Shown piece after piece: positions 9,335 to 17,000 of a stretch of 64,000 nt of DNA; the stretch's first letter is position 1, and each line of letters starts with the position of its first letter. Below the pieces are notes generated by a model, which did not search any database, had not been told where the DNA came from, and saw only the letters and a list, made by a program, of their open reading frames with translations. A program made the translations under genes and the position numbers. Origin of the DNA: Anabaena cylindrica PCC 7122 (lineage in GTDB: Bacteria; Cyanobacteriota; Cyanobacteriia; Cyanobacteriales; Nostocaceae). The DNA is taken from positions 6,295,501-6,359,500 of the forward strand of contig NC_019771.1 of assembly GCF_000317695.1 (NCBI RefSeq), given 5' to 3'.

Positions 9335-10066
9335 CTATTCTTCCACAGGGAAAAACTCCTTAGACTTACGAGAATAAGACCAAGCAATCCCATCAGGATC
9401 ACGGCTACGACTCCATTCTGGGAAATCTGGATCATTGCGACGTTTGTAAACAGTGCTGGAATATACACTTAGTCGTTTTGCTAGTTCAGATTGGATGAGA
9501 GAGCCAAAAAATAACTGTTCTTCCAGAGGTTTTTTGACTTCCTCAAGGTTGACTTGAGGTAACGACTCAGATTCTGGTTCTTCCTGCTGGGTAATTGTTT
9601 TTGGCGGTACAGGTGGTGCTAAGAGCGATCGCGCCTCTTTAGTCACAGGTTGAACAGGACGTTTTTCCACAACCTCACTACTATCAAGTATATTTCCCAG
9701 AATACTGGCATTTATAAAGTAGTAAGATTGGCTCTCATGTTCAGAATCTAGTACACTAGCACCAAATTCCTTAGCCTTTCCATCTAAGAAGCGTTTAGCC
9801 TCATTTCCAGAAAAATTACCCCGGATTGCTAAATCAACCGGCGTAATTTTGCCCTGGTTTTCCCGAATTAACTGATAAAAAAGAGGGTTAACTTGTTCAC
9901 ACCACTTTTCCCATTTATACTGCTGCCAAAGGTTAAAGGCCATCAGCAGCAGCAAAACAATTAACAAAATTTTCCAAGTAGAAACCAAGAAAATAATCAA
10001 AAACGAGATTGGCAAAAGGAGAACGAGAAAGGTTTTCCCGTTATTTTCTATTGTTTTTTCACTCAT
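9335..10066 (-). CDS. Membrane protein with a possible DNA-binding tail, unknown function
   Basis: A 243-residue protein I do not recognise by name. Residues about 12-50 are two closely spaced hydrophobic stretches (LVLLLPISFLIIFLV and ILLIVLLLLMAFNLW) giving a membrane hairpin. A helical domain follows (50-125), then a Pro/Glu-rich linker (about 130-175). The C-terminal stretch LIQSELAKRLSVYSSTVYKRRNDPDF looks like a helix-turn-helix of the kind that precedes W/R-rich tails in some site-specific DNA-binding proteins. It is convergent with pyrD. The upstream region (10112-10256) carries several TGGCAAA boxes that could be its operators. Role unknown; a membrane-tethered regulator is only a guess. 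Confidence 0.6.
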   Translation of the reverse strand: MSEKTIENNGKTFLVLLLPISFLIIFLVSTWKILLIVLLLLMAFNLWQQYKWEKWCEQVNPLFYQLIRENQGKITPVDLAIRGNFSGNEAKRFLDGKAKEFGASVLDSEHESQSYYFINASILGNILDSSEVVEKRPVQPVTKEARSLLAPPVPPKTITQQEEPESESLPQVNLEEVKKPLEEQLFFGSLIQSELAKRLSVYSSTVYKRRNDPDFPEWSRSRDPDGIAWSYSRKSKEFFPVEE

Positions 10067-10446
10067 GCTGATTCACGCCAAGTGAATTGTTGCAAAATAA
10101 TATATCAATCTTGGCAAAAATTGTGACATTTTTTTGTATCGTTTGGCAAACTTATGGCAAAATATTCGGCAAAAGTTAACATTAGCAGGTGTCATGGACT
10201 TCACCGCAGGCAAAATATCTACCCTTGGTTTGAGATTTAACCTGATTTTTTGCCAAAATCCGCAAAAAAGTTTCCCAGTCAAAAAAATCAGATCAACAAT
10301 ACTGTGTTCAGTCCCAACTAGAAAACACAAAACCATAAGCATGGTAACAACATCATCAAAAGGATTTCGATCTTTTTCACACAAGCAACATTTTTTGATC
10401 AAAGCGAGTTTGTGCGTAAATCTTCAAAAATTAATTTGCCAACCAC
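10067..10446. other. Spacer with repeated TGGCAAA boxes
   Basis: About 380 bp without a credible gene. Two overlapping open frames on opposite strands (about 10073-10402 and 10134-10457) have no recognisable motifs. The stretch carries TTGGCAAA (10111), TTTGGCAAAC (10142), TATGGCAAAA (10154), TTCGGCAAAA (10166) and the inverted TTTGCCAAAA (about 10248), possibly an operator array. Confidence 0.5.
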
Positions 10447-10476
10447 TTGACAGTTAGAAATTTTACATACTACATT
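10447..10476 (+). promoter_or_regulatory. Candidate promoter of the tRNA-like Y-RNA cluster
   Basis: TTGACA at 10447-10452 and TACATT at 10471-10476 with 18-bp spacing match a sigma-70-type promoter (6/6 and 4/6). Predicted initiation near 10483 would be about 35 bases before the first tRNA-like element, allowing a single precursor carrying all three RNAs. No start site is proven. Confidence 0.5.
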
Positions 10477-10517
10477 AATACTACAAGTGACATTCCCAAA
10501 GGCGTTAGCTTTAACCG

Positions 10518-10647
10518 TAGCGGATAGCTCAAATGCTAGAGCGCCCACCTTGCCTTTTTAGACCGACATAGCGAGGGTTATTGCAAAATAACTTAACCAC
10601 CCTTGCTGAAAATCCTGGAGATGCAGACTAAATTTCTGCTCCGCTAC
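10518..10647 (+). ncRNA. tRNA-like Y-RNA candidate 1 (divergent copy)
   Basis: A tRNA frame with an oversized anticodon region. The acceptor strands TAGCGGA (10518-10524) and TCCGCTA (10640-10646) pair perfectly, with an extra G-C pair outside. D arm GCTC/GAGC; T stem GCAGA/TCTGC (10623-10627 and 10635-10639) with a 7-nt loop that departs from the TTCAAAT consensus. No encoded CCA. Between the D and T arms are about 80 nt containing CTTGCC (10549), GACCGA (10561) and GAGGGTTATTG (10573), the Y-like motif shared with copies 2 and 3. The following GTTATT-GCAA-AATAAC forms a 6-bp hairpin with a GNRA loop. The tip hairpin is weaker here (one mismatch, UUUU loop). No normal anticodon arm fits, so it should not decode. 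Confidence 0.7.
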
Positions 10648-10703
10648 ACCCAAATACAGTAATGAGTACTCAGTGTTTAACTTTGATTTTTGACTGATTC
10701 CGT

Positions 10704-10844
10704 GCGGGAATAGCTCAGTTTGGTAGAGCGTTAAACGGGGTAAAACCCATATTCCTTAGTTAACAAACTTGCCTGCAAAGGCCGACTTACTGAGGGTTAT
10801 CGAAACTTTAAGTGTCGCAGGTTCAAATCCTGCTTCTCGCGCCA
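10704..10844 (+). ncRNA. tRNA-like Y-RNA candidate 2 (tRNA-Gly-like body)
   Basis: Acceptor strands GCGGGAA (10704-10710) and TTCTCGC (10834-10840) pair over 7 bp, followed by a discriminator G and an encoded CCA (10842-10844). D arm GCTC/GAGC; T arm GCAGG-TTCAAAT-CCTGC (10817-10833). The 5' half closely matches bacterial tRNA-Gly(GCC). In place of the anticodon arm are 87 nt: UUAAA/UUUAA pairing, a small GGG/CCC hairpin, then helix CCUUAGU (10754-10760) / ACUGAGG (10788-10794) capped by CUUGCCU-GCAA-AGGCCGA (10768 on), and GGUUAUCG. CUUGCC and GGCCGA resemble the two conserved strands of the Ro60-binding stem of Y RNAs, here joined by a GNRA loop. Too small for a group I intron. A Ro60 gene lies 1.4 kb downstream. 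Confidence 0.8.
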
Positions 10845-10873
10845 AACTTCAATTTAATTCAAGATTAATTATG

Positions 10874-10993
10874 TGGTGGGTAGCCAAGTGGTAAGGCATT
10901 TTATCCTTATTCACAACCTTGCCTGTAAAGGCCGACGAATTGAGGGTTATCGTTGAAAAACATTCGCAGGTTCAAATCCTGCCCTGCCACCCA
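10874..10993 (+). ncRNA. tRNA-like Y-RNA candidate 3 (tRNA-Gln-like body)
   Basis: Acceptor strands TGGTGGG (10874-10880) and CCTGCCA (10983-10989) pair over 7 bp with two G-U wobbles, followed by a discriminator C and an encoded CCA (10991-10993). D arm GCC/GGC within TAGCCAAGTGGTAAGGCA, the pattern of tRNA-Gln. T arm GCAGG-TTCAAAT-CCTGC (10966-10982) is identical to copy 2. The anticodon arm is replaced by helix CCUUAUUC (10905-10912) / GAAUUGAGG (10937-10945), with one bulged U, capped by CCUUGCCU-GUAA-AGGCCGA and followed by GGUUAUCG. Compared with copy 2, both helix strands and the GNRA loop change while pairing is kept. About 30 bp after copy 2, so probably co-transcribed and released by tRNA-processing enzymes. 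Confidence 0.8.
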
Positions 10994-11014
10994 TATTAAT
11001 TTTAGATTTAGGAT

Positions 11015-11980
11015 TTAGCTAAACCAAAATAGCCAAAGAGGTAATGCTAAAAATAACCCCACAAAAGTCAAAGCAATGCTACTAGATAACAAGTCCCGAT
11101 CTAAATCATAAACTTCTGCCAAAATCAGTACAGAAAGCCCTGTAGGTGTGCCAGACATCAGCACCAGCATTAAACGCTGTTCGCCTGTTACACCGAAATA
11201 GGTTGCTCCTAATCCTACCAGCAAAGGTACAATAAACACTTTAATCGCACTGGCAATAGAAGCGATCGCTAAACTTCCCCATGATCTCATCTTTCCTAGT
11301 CGCAAACCAACCAGTAACAAAGCTAACGCAATGACTACCCAAACAGCTTGATCTAAAGCTGACTCAAGTACTGCTGGTAATTCGATAAACTGGGTATTTA
11401 AACCAATCAAAAATGTCCATAAACTGGGTACTGTGACTATATCTCGCACCTGTACCCACCAATGGTTTTCGGTTTCTCTCTGACCAAAATAACTAGCGAT
11501 TAAAACCGCAATTCCATAAGTACCGACCACATTATTAGTGACGCTAAATAATACTGCCAAACCAGTATTTTCGGGGCTAGTTAGCACTTGTGTGAGGGTC
11601 AGTCCGACAAAACCAGTATTGCCTAAAATTGTTGCCAGAATAAAGCTGCCTAAACTAGCTCTGATTACCGATACTGGAACATCCACAGTTTTCAGTTGTG
11701 ATTGCATTTTGTTAGTTATAAACCATTGCCAACCCCACCAACTTAACAATGCTAAAGCTAAACTCAGCAGCAAAACTGCGATCGCTATTCCGGGGATAAA
11801 TCCAACCTCAGATAAGTTTGTATGACGCGCTAATACTAAAATTTGCAGGGGAACACCCACCCAGTAAAGTCCCTGACCTAATAACTTAAGAAAAGTATCT
11901 GCGGTGAAGCGAGATAATACAAGTCCTAAGCCTATCCAAATAAATAGAGGTGTGTAGGCATGAAATAAGGTATCAATCAT
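11015..11980 (-). CDS. AEC family transporter (auxin-efflux-carrier type)
   Basis: A 321-residue integral membrane protein with about ten hydrophobic segments, of the AEC family that exports or takes up small organic anions. Typical features are the N-terminal PLFIWIGLGLVLSRF, the central ILGNTGFVGLTL and a C-terminal MSGTPTGLSVLILAEVYD, close to the family motif with Gly/Pro break and conserved polar residues. The start is placed at the ATG ending 11980; an upstream TTG at 11995 would add five residues. It lies between the tRNA-like RNAs and rsr on the opposite strand and has no evident functional link with them. Substrate unknown. Confidence 0.85.
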   Translation of the reverse strand: MIDTLFHAYTPLFIWIGLGLVLSRFTADTFLKLLGQGLYWVGVPLQILVLARHTNLSEVGFIPGIAIAVLLLSLALALLSWWGWQWFITNKMQSQLKTVDVPVSVIRASLGSFILATILGNTGFVGLTLTQVLTSPENTGLAVLFSVTNNVVGTYGIAVLIASYFGQRETENHWWVQVRDIVTVPSLWTFLIGLNTQFIELPAVLESALDQAVWVVIALALLLVGLRLGKMRSWGSLAIASIASAIKVFIVPLLVGLGATYFGVTGEQRLMLVLMSGTPTGLSVLILAEVYDLDRDLLSSSIALTFVGLFLALPLWLFWFS

Positions 11981-12220
11981 GGGCAGAAAAATCAAAAAAA
12001 TTAATCTTAGTTTTAGGCAAAACTGGAAATATCAAAAATTATTTCATAGTTAGGAACATGGATTTATTAACTTACAATTCTTTGTAGGTTGGGTGAAGCG
12101 AAAGCGTAACCCAACATTAGATTACATAAATTAAGAGTTGTACTTTATTTAATTCATATTCCTTAGCAATTTATCAAGTCTGACACACCGTATTAATTTA
12201 TTTTGTACAATCTTAAATTT

Positions 12221-12238
12221 GCCTGAAAAGGCCGGAAG
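12221..12238 (+). promoter_or_regulatory. Y-RNA-like hairpin in the rsr leader, next to the ribosome-binding site
   Basis: GCCT-GAAA-AGGC (12221-12232) forms a 4-bp hairpin with a GNRA loop, and CGGAAG follows 8 bases before the rsr ATG. With flanking bases it reads UUUGCCUGAAAAGGCCG, the same motif as UUGCCUGNAAAGGCCG in tRNA-like RNAs 2 and 3, differing in the variable loop base. Its position over the Shine-Dalgarno region suggests that Rsr may bind its own leader and repress translation. This is inference from motif identity and location. Confidence 0.55.
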
Positions 12239-12246
12239 AAGAAGCC

Positions 12247-13848
12247 ATGAATTACAACTTCTTTACTAAAAACAAAAATACTACACCCCAAAATCAGCCT
12301 ATTCCTGGACGGGAAGCAGAGATGATCAAAGGGCGTAGTGGCGGCTATATGTTCGATGCTGGTATTTGGAAAATGCTGCGTCGGTGTTTATTGATAGGCA
12401 CAGCAAAAAGCACTTACTACGCTGGTAAACAGGAATTAACAGAAGATTTTGCTAATGTTGTCACCCAAGCCGTCGCGGAAAATCCTGGACGAGTAGCCGA
12501 AGAAATTCTCTATGCTAGTGATGGACGTGCCATTAATAACAGTGCGCCTATTCTTGCTTTAGTATTGCTATCAATGGGTGAAACACCAGAAGCTAAAAAA
12601 GCATTTGGTGAAATTTTCCCCCAAGTTGTTCGCACTGGTAGCCATTTTTATGAATGGTTGAATTACACCAAATCCCTGCGGGGTTTCGGTAAAGTTATCC
12701 GCGAAGCGGGTAAAAATTGGCTATCGCGGGAAGATGTCAAAGGTTTAGCTTACCAATTCTTGAAATATCAACAACGTCAAGGTTTTACTCACCGTGATGC
12801 TTTGCGGTTGTTTCACGTTAACCCACCTACAGAAAATCACCGTCAATTATTTGAGTGGGTTGTGAAAGGTTGGGAAGAATTACCAACAGATATTCCCTCA
12901 GATGCTTTAGCGCAGATTTGGTGGTATGAATGGCTCAAGCGCAATCCTAGTGAAACTCATATAGCTATTTCTCAAGGACGCTTAACCCATGAAATGGCTG
13001 CACCTGTGGGCAAAATGGATAAGCAAGCTTGGAATTTGCTCTTTCAAGAAATGCCGATTGGGGCAATGTTGCGGAATTTAGGTTCTTTGACTCAATTGGA
13101 GGTATTACGGGCTGATGAAGGCGCGAATTTGCAGCGTGTGGAAGCAGTTCTGAATAACCGAGAATATCTGAAAAAAGGTCGAATTCATCCTATTGATGTT
13201 TTGAAAGCCCTCAAAACTTATCAGTCTGGAGGTAGTTTAGGACGCAGTAAGAAAACATGGCAACCAGTATCTCGCATTGTGGACATTTTAGAAAAGGCGG
13301 TGGAACTATCTTTTGAGGTGGTAGAACCGACTGGTAAGGTGTTCATGCACGCTGTAGACATTTCTGGTTCTATGGGTAGCTTGGTTGCAGATATGGGCTT
13401 AAGTTGCTGTGAAATTGCCACGACAATGGCTTTGGTGACAGCTAAAGCTGAGAAAAACTATGAAATTCGCGGTTTTTCAACTCAGTTTAAAGACTTAGAT
13501 ATTACTGCGAAGGATAGTTTTAGTTCTGCAGTTCGCAAAGCTAGTAACCAAAACTTTGGCGGAACTGATGCTTCTGTAGCTTATGACTGGATGATTGGGA
13601 ATAAGTTTAAGGCTGATATTGTCTGCTTTTGGACTGATTCAGAAAGCTGGGCGGGTAATAAACATCCTAGTCAAGCTTTGAAGGAATACCGGAAAAAGGT
13701 AAATCCTAATGTTAAGGCTGTTTATGTGACTTTGACACCTTACCAGATTTCTTTGGTAGATCCAAAAGATCCTTTGTCTTGGGATTTAGCAGGATTTGAT
13801 CCGAGTATTCCGCGTATCATCCAGATGTTAGCTAATGATGAATTGTAA
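12247..13848 (+). CDS. rsr: Ro60 orthologue Rsr (TROVE-vWA RNA-binding protein)
   Basis: A 533-residue RNP protein of the Ro60 family, which binds Y RNAs and misfolded RNA ends and in other bacteria works with 3'-5' exonucleases in rRNA maturation and stress RNA decay. The TROVE HEAT-like ring covers about residues 20-355 (RSGGYMFDAGIWKMLRRCLLIG near the start; SLRGFGKVIREA at 143-154). The C-terminal von Willebrand A domain has a MIDAS at DISGS (371-375), with the supporting FGGTDASVAYDW further on. The ATG at 12247 follows GGAAGAAGAA and the Y-like hairpin. Cytosolic. Upstream on the same strand lie three tRNA-like Y-RNA candidates. No rtcB, archease or PNPase gene is adjacent. Confidence 0.95.
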   Translation: MNYNFFTKNKNTTPQNQPIPGREAEMIKGRSGGYMFDAGIWKMLRRCLLIGTAKSTYYAGKQELTEDFANVVTQAVAENPGRVAEEILYASDGRAINNSAPILALVLLSMGETPEAKKAFGEIFPQVVRTGSHFYEWLNYTKSLRGFGKVIREAGKNWLSREDVKGLAYQFLKYQQRQGFTHRDALRLFHVNPPTENHRQLFEWVVKGWEELPTDIPSDALAQIWWYEWLKRNPSETHIAISQGRLTHEMAAPVGKMDKQAWNLLFQEMPIGAMLRNLGSLTQLEVLRADEGANLQRVEAVLNNREYLKKGRIHPIDVLKALKTYQSGGSLGRSKKTWQPVSRIVDILEKAVELSFEVVEPTGKVFMHAVDISGSMGSLVADMGLSCCEIATTMALVTAKAEKNYEIRGFSTQFKDLDITAKDSFSSAVRKASNQNFGGTDASVAYDWMIGNKFKADIVCFWTDSESWAGNKHPSQALKEYRKKVNPNVKAVYVTLTPYQISLVDPKDPLSWDLAGFDPSIPRIIQMLANDEL

Positions 13849-14533
13849 GTGTTGCTGTAAAGTGTCTAACAAAGGATAAAGAGAATTTTATCCTTTGTCT
13901 TTTCTGACGGGTTTTCCTCGTTTGCAATTTGTTTTTAGCCCATATTCCGTAGATGTGACTCAGATTATTAATATTTTTGAAAAATCCCAGCCAGAAAAAT
14001 TTTATTTACCTAATTTTTCTGATTGAGTTTAACTTTATCTGCCAAAAAATAGAGAATATTACCAAAATTAATTTCACGAAGTTTTCAAATAGATTCTCTC
14101 TCAATTAAAGTAGTCACTTTTGGTAAAATCAACATGACAATTATAGCCAATAATATTTCTATCTCCGCTAAAAATTTATATTTACTAATTTTATCGAAAA
14201 ATATCTACATCTTTTCTATCAAATAAACTCTCATCAAATAATTAAATAATATTTACTACAACTCTTTCCTAAATACCTGACGATTTTTTCACGTTTATAA
14301 TGAATTATTAACATCACAAAAATGGCTTTTTAGATAACGATTCATCATTTTTAATGCTTATTTTTGAACAATATATTAGACATCTGGTGAAAATTAAATG
14401 TGCGTTTTCTAAAACCATTGTAGAGACGTTCCATGGAACGTCTCTAAATTCTTTTCCAGAGATGTCTATTGATAAATTAATAGCTCTTTCATGATATCCT
14501 TGAGGATAAATAGATGATCCAAAAAGATTTGGA
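13849..14533. other. AT-rich gene-free region after rsr
   Basis: About 685 bp with no credible gene. It contains the perfect palindrome at 14421-14446. An 82-residue open frame on the minus strand (14314-14562) runs through that palindrome and overlaps the end of the next gene, so it is not called. I see no clear terminator for rsr beyond AGGATAAAGAGAATTTTATCCTTTGTCTTTT at 13873-13903, whose AGGATAAA/TTTATCCT arms followed by T-rich sequence are a plausible stop. Confidence 0.5.
14421..14446. repeat. Perfect 26-bp palindrome
   Basis: TAGAGACGTTCCA and TGGAACGTCTCTA are exact reverse complements centred on CCATGG. It belongs to the same dispersed family as the imperfect copy at 3690-3721 (GTAGAGACGTT...AACGTCTCTAC), common in Nostocales intergenic DNA. 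Confidence 0.85.
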
Positions 14534-15874
14534 TCATTTTCGAGCCAAAATAACATAATCATCTAAAGTATAATTCAAATCATGATTAACAATGTGGAAT
14601 TTTTTTGCAAGTAAACTCATATATTTCTGATTCGGTAGATTTTCTGTAGCAAACCGTGCAAATTCTGAAGGAATCATCGGTGTTCTCTTACCAGTAGAGG
14701 TAATGTACTTGTACCACACCAACTTCAAACCTAATTCCTCTATAAACATTTCAATTAGTTGCTTTTCCTGAAATTCATCTTCTGTCATTTGCCATTCATA
14801 CGCTTGACACAGCCTTCTTCCTTGCACAACTACCAGAACATAACCATCAGTATTTAATGTTTGCTCAAAGATGTATCTATATTTTTGATGAGATATGATT
14901 CGTTTCTGCTTTTCTGAAAAAATACAATGTGAAATTGAAATAAAATCATAAAAATTATGGGGAAGTTTTTCTGAATTGCTAACATCAGTTGTATATTGAA
15001 ATATATCGCTAGTGTAAAAGCGAAAATAGGCATTTACAGCGGGTGTAGTCTGGTATTTTGCGTACTTTCGCCAAAATTGTAACCCATAAAATTGAAGAAG
15101 ATTCTGTTTTTCCAAAGAACAGTAAGAAATTTGAATTGGAGATACTTCCTCACAAGAATCTAAATTTTTTAAAAGAGCAAATAATCCATAAAATATTGCT
15201 CCTGAACCAGCACCAATATCAAGTATATTAATTTTAGACTTTAACAAACCTGCTTGATATACTAAAAACCATGCTATGTAAGCGCTATATACTCCTTCTA
15301 AAAAATATCTCATAAAATATACATGAGGAGTAACTTTATATTGGTACTCAGGATCTTTACCTTTTTTCAGAGAATGAATGTCTTCAGAAGCTATTTTTAA
15401 ATCCTCCCAAAATCCCTTATTTAAAGATTTTTTCTTCAACTCATCTTCTAAGTATTCAACAAGATATTTTTCTAATTCATCGAAAATATTTATATCAAGT
15501 CCAGTACACTGTATCTTAGGTTCGTCCTTGTTGAATAATTCAAAATTATTTAATGTCTGCTGAATAAATTCTTGATTAGGTTTTAATAAATTATCTGCTG
15601 AATAGTCAAAAGCAAGTTGCAGTTTATATTCATCTGTTTGTTGTGATGCTTCTGTTAGTTGTTTTCTTAAATTTTCAGTATCTCGTTTATTTTCTTGAAA
15701 AGTACGTTCAAGTTGTAGCTTATCCCTAAATAATTTCTCTAACCAAGAAAAATTGGCACCTGATTTTTTAATCTCCTGCAAAATTTGTACAGCACTGCGC
15801 GTATCACCACGCTGTAATGCTGATTTAAATTTCTGACTTCTCCACCAATTAATAATAAAATTATTCATAACCAA
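14534..15874 (-). CDS. SAM-dependent methyltransferase-like protein with coiled-coil N-terminus
   Basis: A 446-residue protein. Residues 1-60 are basic and helical, and 45-85 look like a coiled coil (FQENKRDTENLRKQLTEASQQ). A class I methyltransferase motif I, NILDIGAGSGAIF, lies at 216-228. Later strands include YVLVVVQGRRLCQAYEW, which recalls the Rsm22-like methyltransferase group, but I cannot assign a substrate. Its start overlaps the stop of the upstream radical-SAM gene by 14 bp, so the two are co-translated and probably act together. The sequence is AT-rich compared with the housekeeping genes, consistent with accessory status. Confidence 0.7.
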   Translation of the reverse strand: MVMNNFIINWWRSQKFKSALQRGDTRSAVQILQEIKKSGANFSWLEKLFRDKLQLERTFQENKRDTENLRKQLTEASQQTDEYKLQLAFDYSADNLLKPNQEFIQQTLNNFELFNKDEPKIQCTGLDINIFDELEKYLVEYLEDELKKKSLNKGFWEDLKIASEDIHSLKKGKDPEYQYKVTPHVYFMRYFLEGVYSAYIAWFLVYQAGLLKSKINILDIGAGSGAIFYGLFALLKNLDSCEEVSPIQISYCSLEKQNLLQFYGLQFWRKYAKYQTTPAVNAYFRFYTSDIFQYTTDVSNSEKLPHNFYDFISISHCIFSEKQKRIISHQKYRYIFEQTLNTDGYVLVVVQGRRLCQAYEWQMTEDEFQEKQLIEMFIEELGLKLVWYKYITSTGKRTPMIPSEFARFATENLPNQKYMSLLAKKFHIVNHDLNYTLDDYVILARK

Positions 15875-16799
15875 ACCCGTCTTTACCTTCTTTGATTTCT
15901 ACACCTGGAAGTTGAGAAACTAACTTTTCTTTAAATCTCTGATAACTCAATTGTTCAGAATCATACCACCAAGCATATTTTTGTTTAACTTCTTCAGCTT
16001 CTTGACGAGTTCCTGCGACAAGAGAACGATTATTGTTGGGGTGAAAATCTTGAATTACTACTCTATCTGCAATAGCTAATTTCTTAATAAAAGCATCTTC
16101 GTCAATTGGTAAAGTTGGTAATAAAGGTGTAATTGTAATAGAAAGTTTAGGAATAAAACCTTTAAAACTATCAATACTTTCTTTAATTTTATTAATAGCA
16201 TTTAATCTAGCTTTAATACTAGGTGAACGTGGTTCAAAATCTCTTCTCACAGCTTCGCTACCTGTGGGAATGCTCATATTAATTCGCAGATGTTGAAACC
16301 TTTGCAAATAATCAATATCTCTCGTAATAATAGGACTGCGAGTTTGAATTACCAAAGTTGGAGTTGGATAACCGTTATCTCTGACATCAAGCATTATCTC
16401 TAATAACCTGCGAGTTAATTGATGTTTAGACTCCAAAGGTTGGTAAGGATCTGTGACGCTACTCATGTAAATGCTAGGAGGCTGATTGGGATTTTTCCGA
16501 TACCATTTTTCTAATTCTTTTTCTAAAACTTCCGCTGCATTTTCTTTAAAAATTACCCATTTACCCCAGTCTTGACGCATTTTAGTATTAGGGCTAAATG
16601 CAGCAGCATAGCAATAATTACAACCATATTGACAACCCCGATAAGGATTGAGGGTAAAATCATAAGCAGCAATAAACCCAGTCGCTTTTGTTAGCAGTGA
16701 TTTAGCATTTTGGGCGTAAACATTGGTATTTCCAAATTGTTCACGCACAAATTTTGTAGGAGTTTCCTCGCTATAACCTTCATACTGTGCTTTCACCAT
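15861..16799 (-). CDS. SPL-family radical SAM protein
   Basis: A 312-residue radical SAM enzyme of the spore-photoproduct-lyase-like family (Rv2578c group). The 4Fe-4S/SAM motif CQYGCNYC (CxxxCxxC) follows YDFTLNPYRG, and later SSVTDPYQPLESKHQLTR and the RDFEPRSPSIKARLNAI segment are typical of this family. The start is set at the ATG ending 16799 (MVKAQYEGYSEE); a longer frame begins at 16823. First gene of a two-gene operon with the methyltransferase-like gene (14-bp overlap). True substrate unknown; most members are not proven DNA repair enzymes. Confidence 0.88.
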   Translation of the reverse strand: MVKAQYEGYSEETPTKFVREQFGNTNVYAQNAKSLLTKATGFIAAYDFTLNPYRGCQYGCNYCYAAAFSPNTKMRQDWGKWVIFKENAAEVLEKELEKWYRKNPNQPPSIYMSSVTDPYQPLESKHQLTRRLLEIMLDVRDNGYPTPTLVIQTRSPIITRDIDYLQRFQHLRINMSIPTGSEAVRRDFEPRSPSIKARLNAINKIKESIDSFKGFIPKLSITITPLLPTLPIDEDAFIKKLAIADRVVIQDFHPNNNRSLVAGTRQEAEEVKQKYAWWYDSEQLSYQRFKEKLVSQLPGVEIKEGKDGFGYE

Positions 16800-17000
16800 A
16801 TTTATTAATATAAATAACCCCATGATAATTTCACATTCTAGACGCTGAAGCGTTGAGAATATCTATAAATTCTAGTTAAATATAATTATTATAAATAAAC
16901 AAACGGTATATTTACGTATGTTAAGCAAAATAATTCAAACTATAAGCATTATTAATTTTTTGGATATATTTGCACATTTTATGTTTTAGGCAAAAATTAA

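Noticed and set aside
10073..10457. Two overlapping open frames of 107-109 codons on opposite strands
   Set aside because: No family resemblance, no good ribosome-binding sites, and the sequence is better read as a promoter/operator region.
10704..10993. Ordinary tRNA genes split by self-splicing introns
   Set aside because: The inserts are only about 60 nt longer than a normal anticodon arm, far too short for group I introns. They share Y-like motifs with each other, and no standard anticodon arm is left after removing a plausible segment.
14314..14562. 82-residue minus-strand open frame
   Set aside because: It overlaps the 3' end of the methyltransferase-like gene and runs through the 26-bp palindrome; no recognisable motifs.
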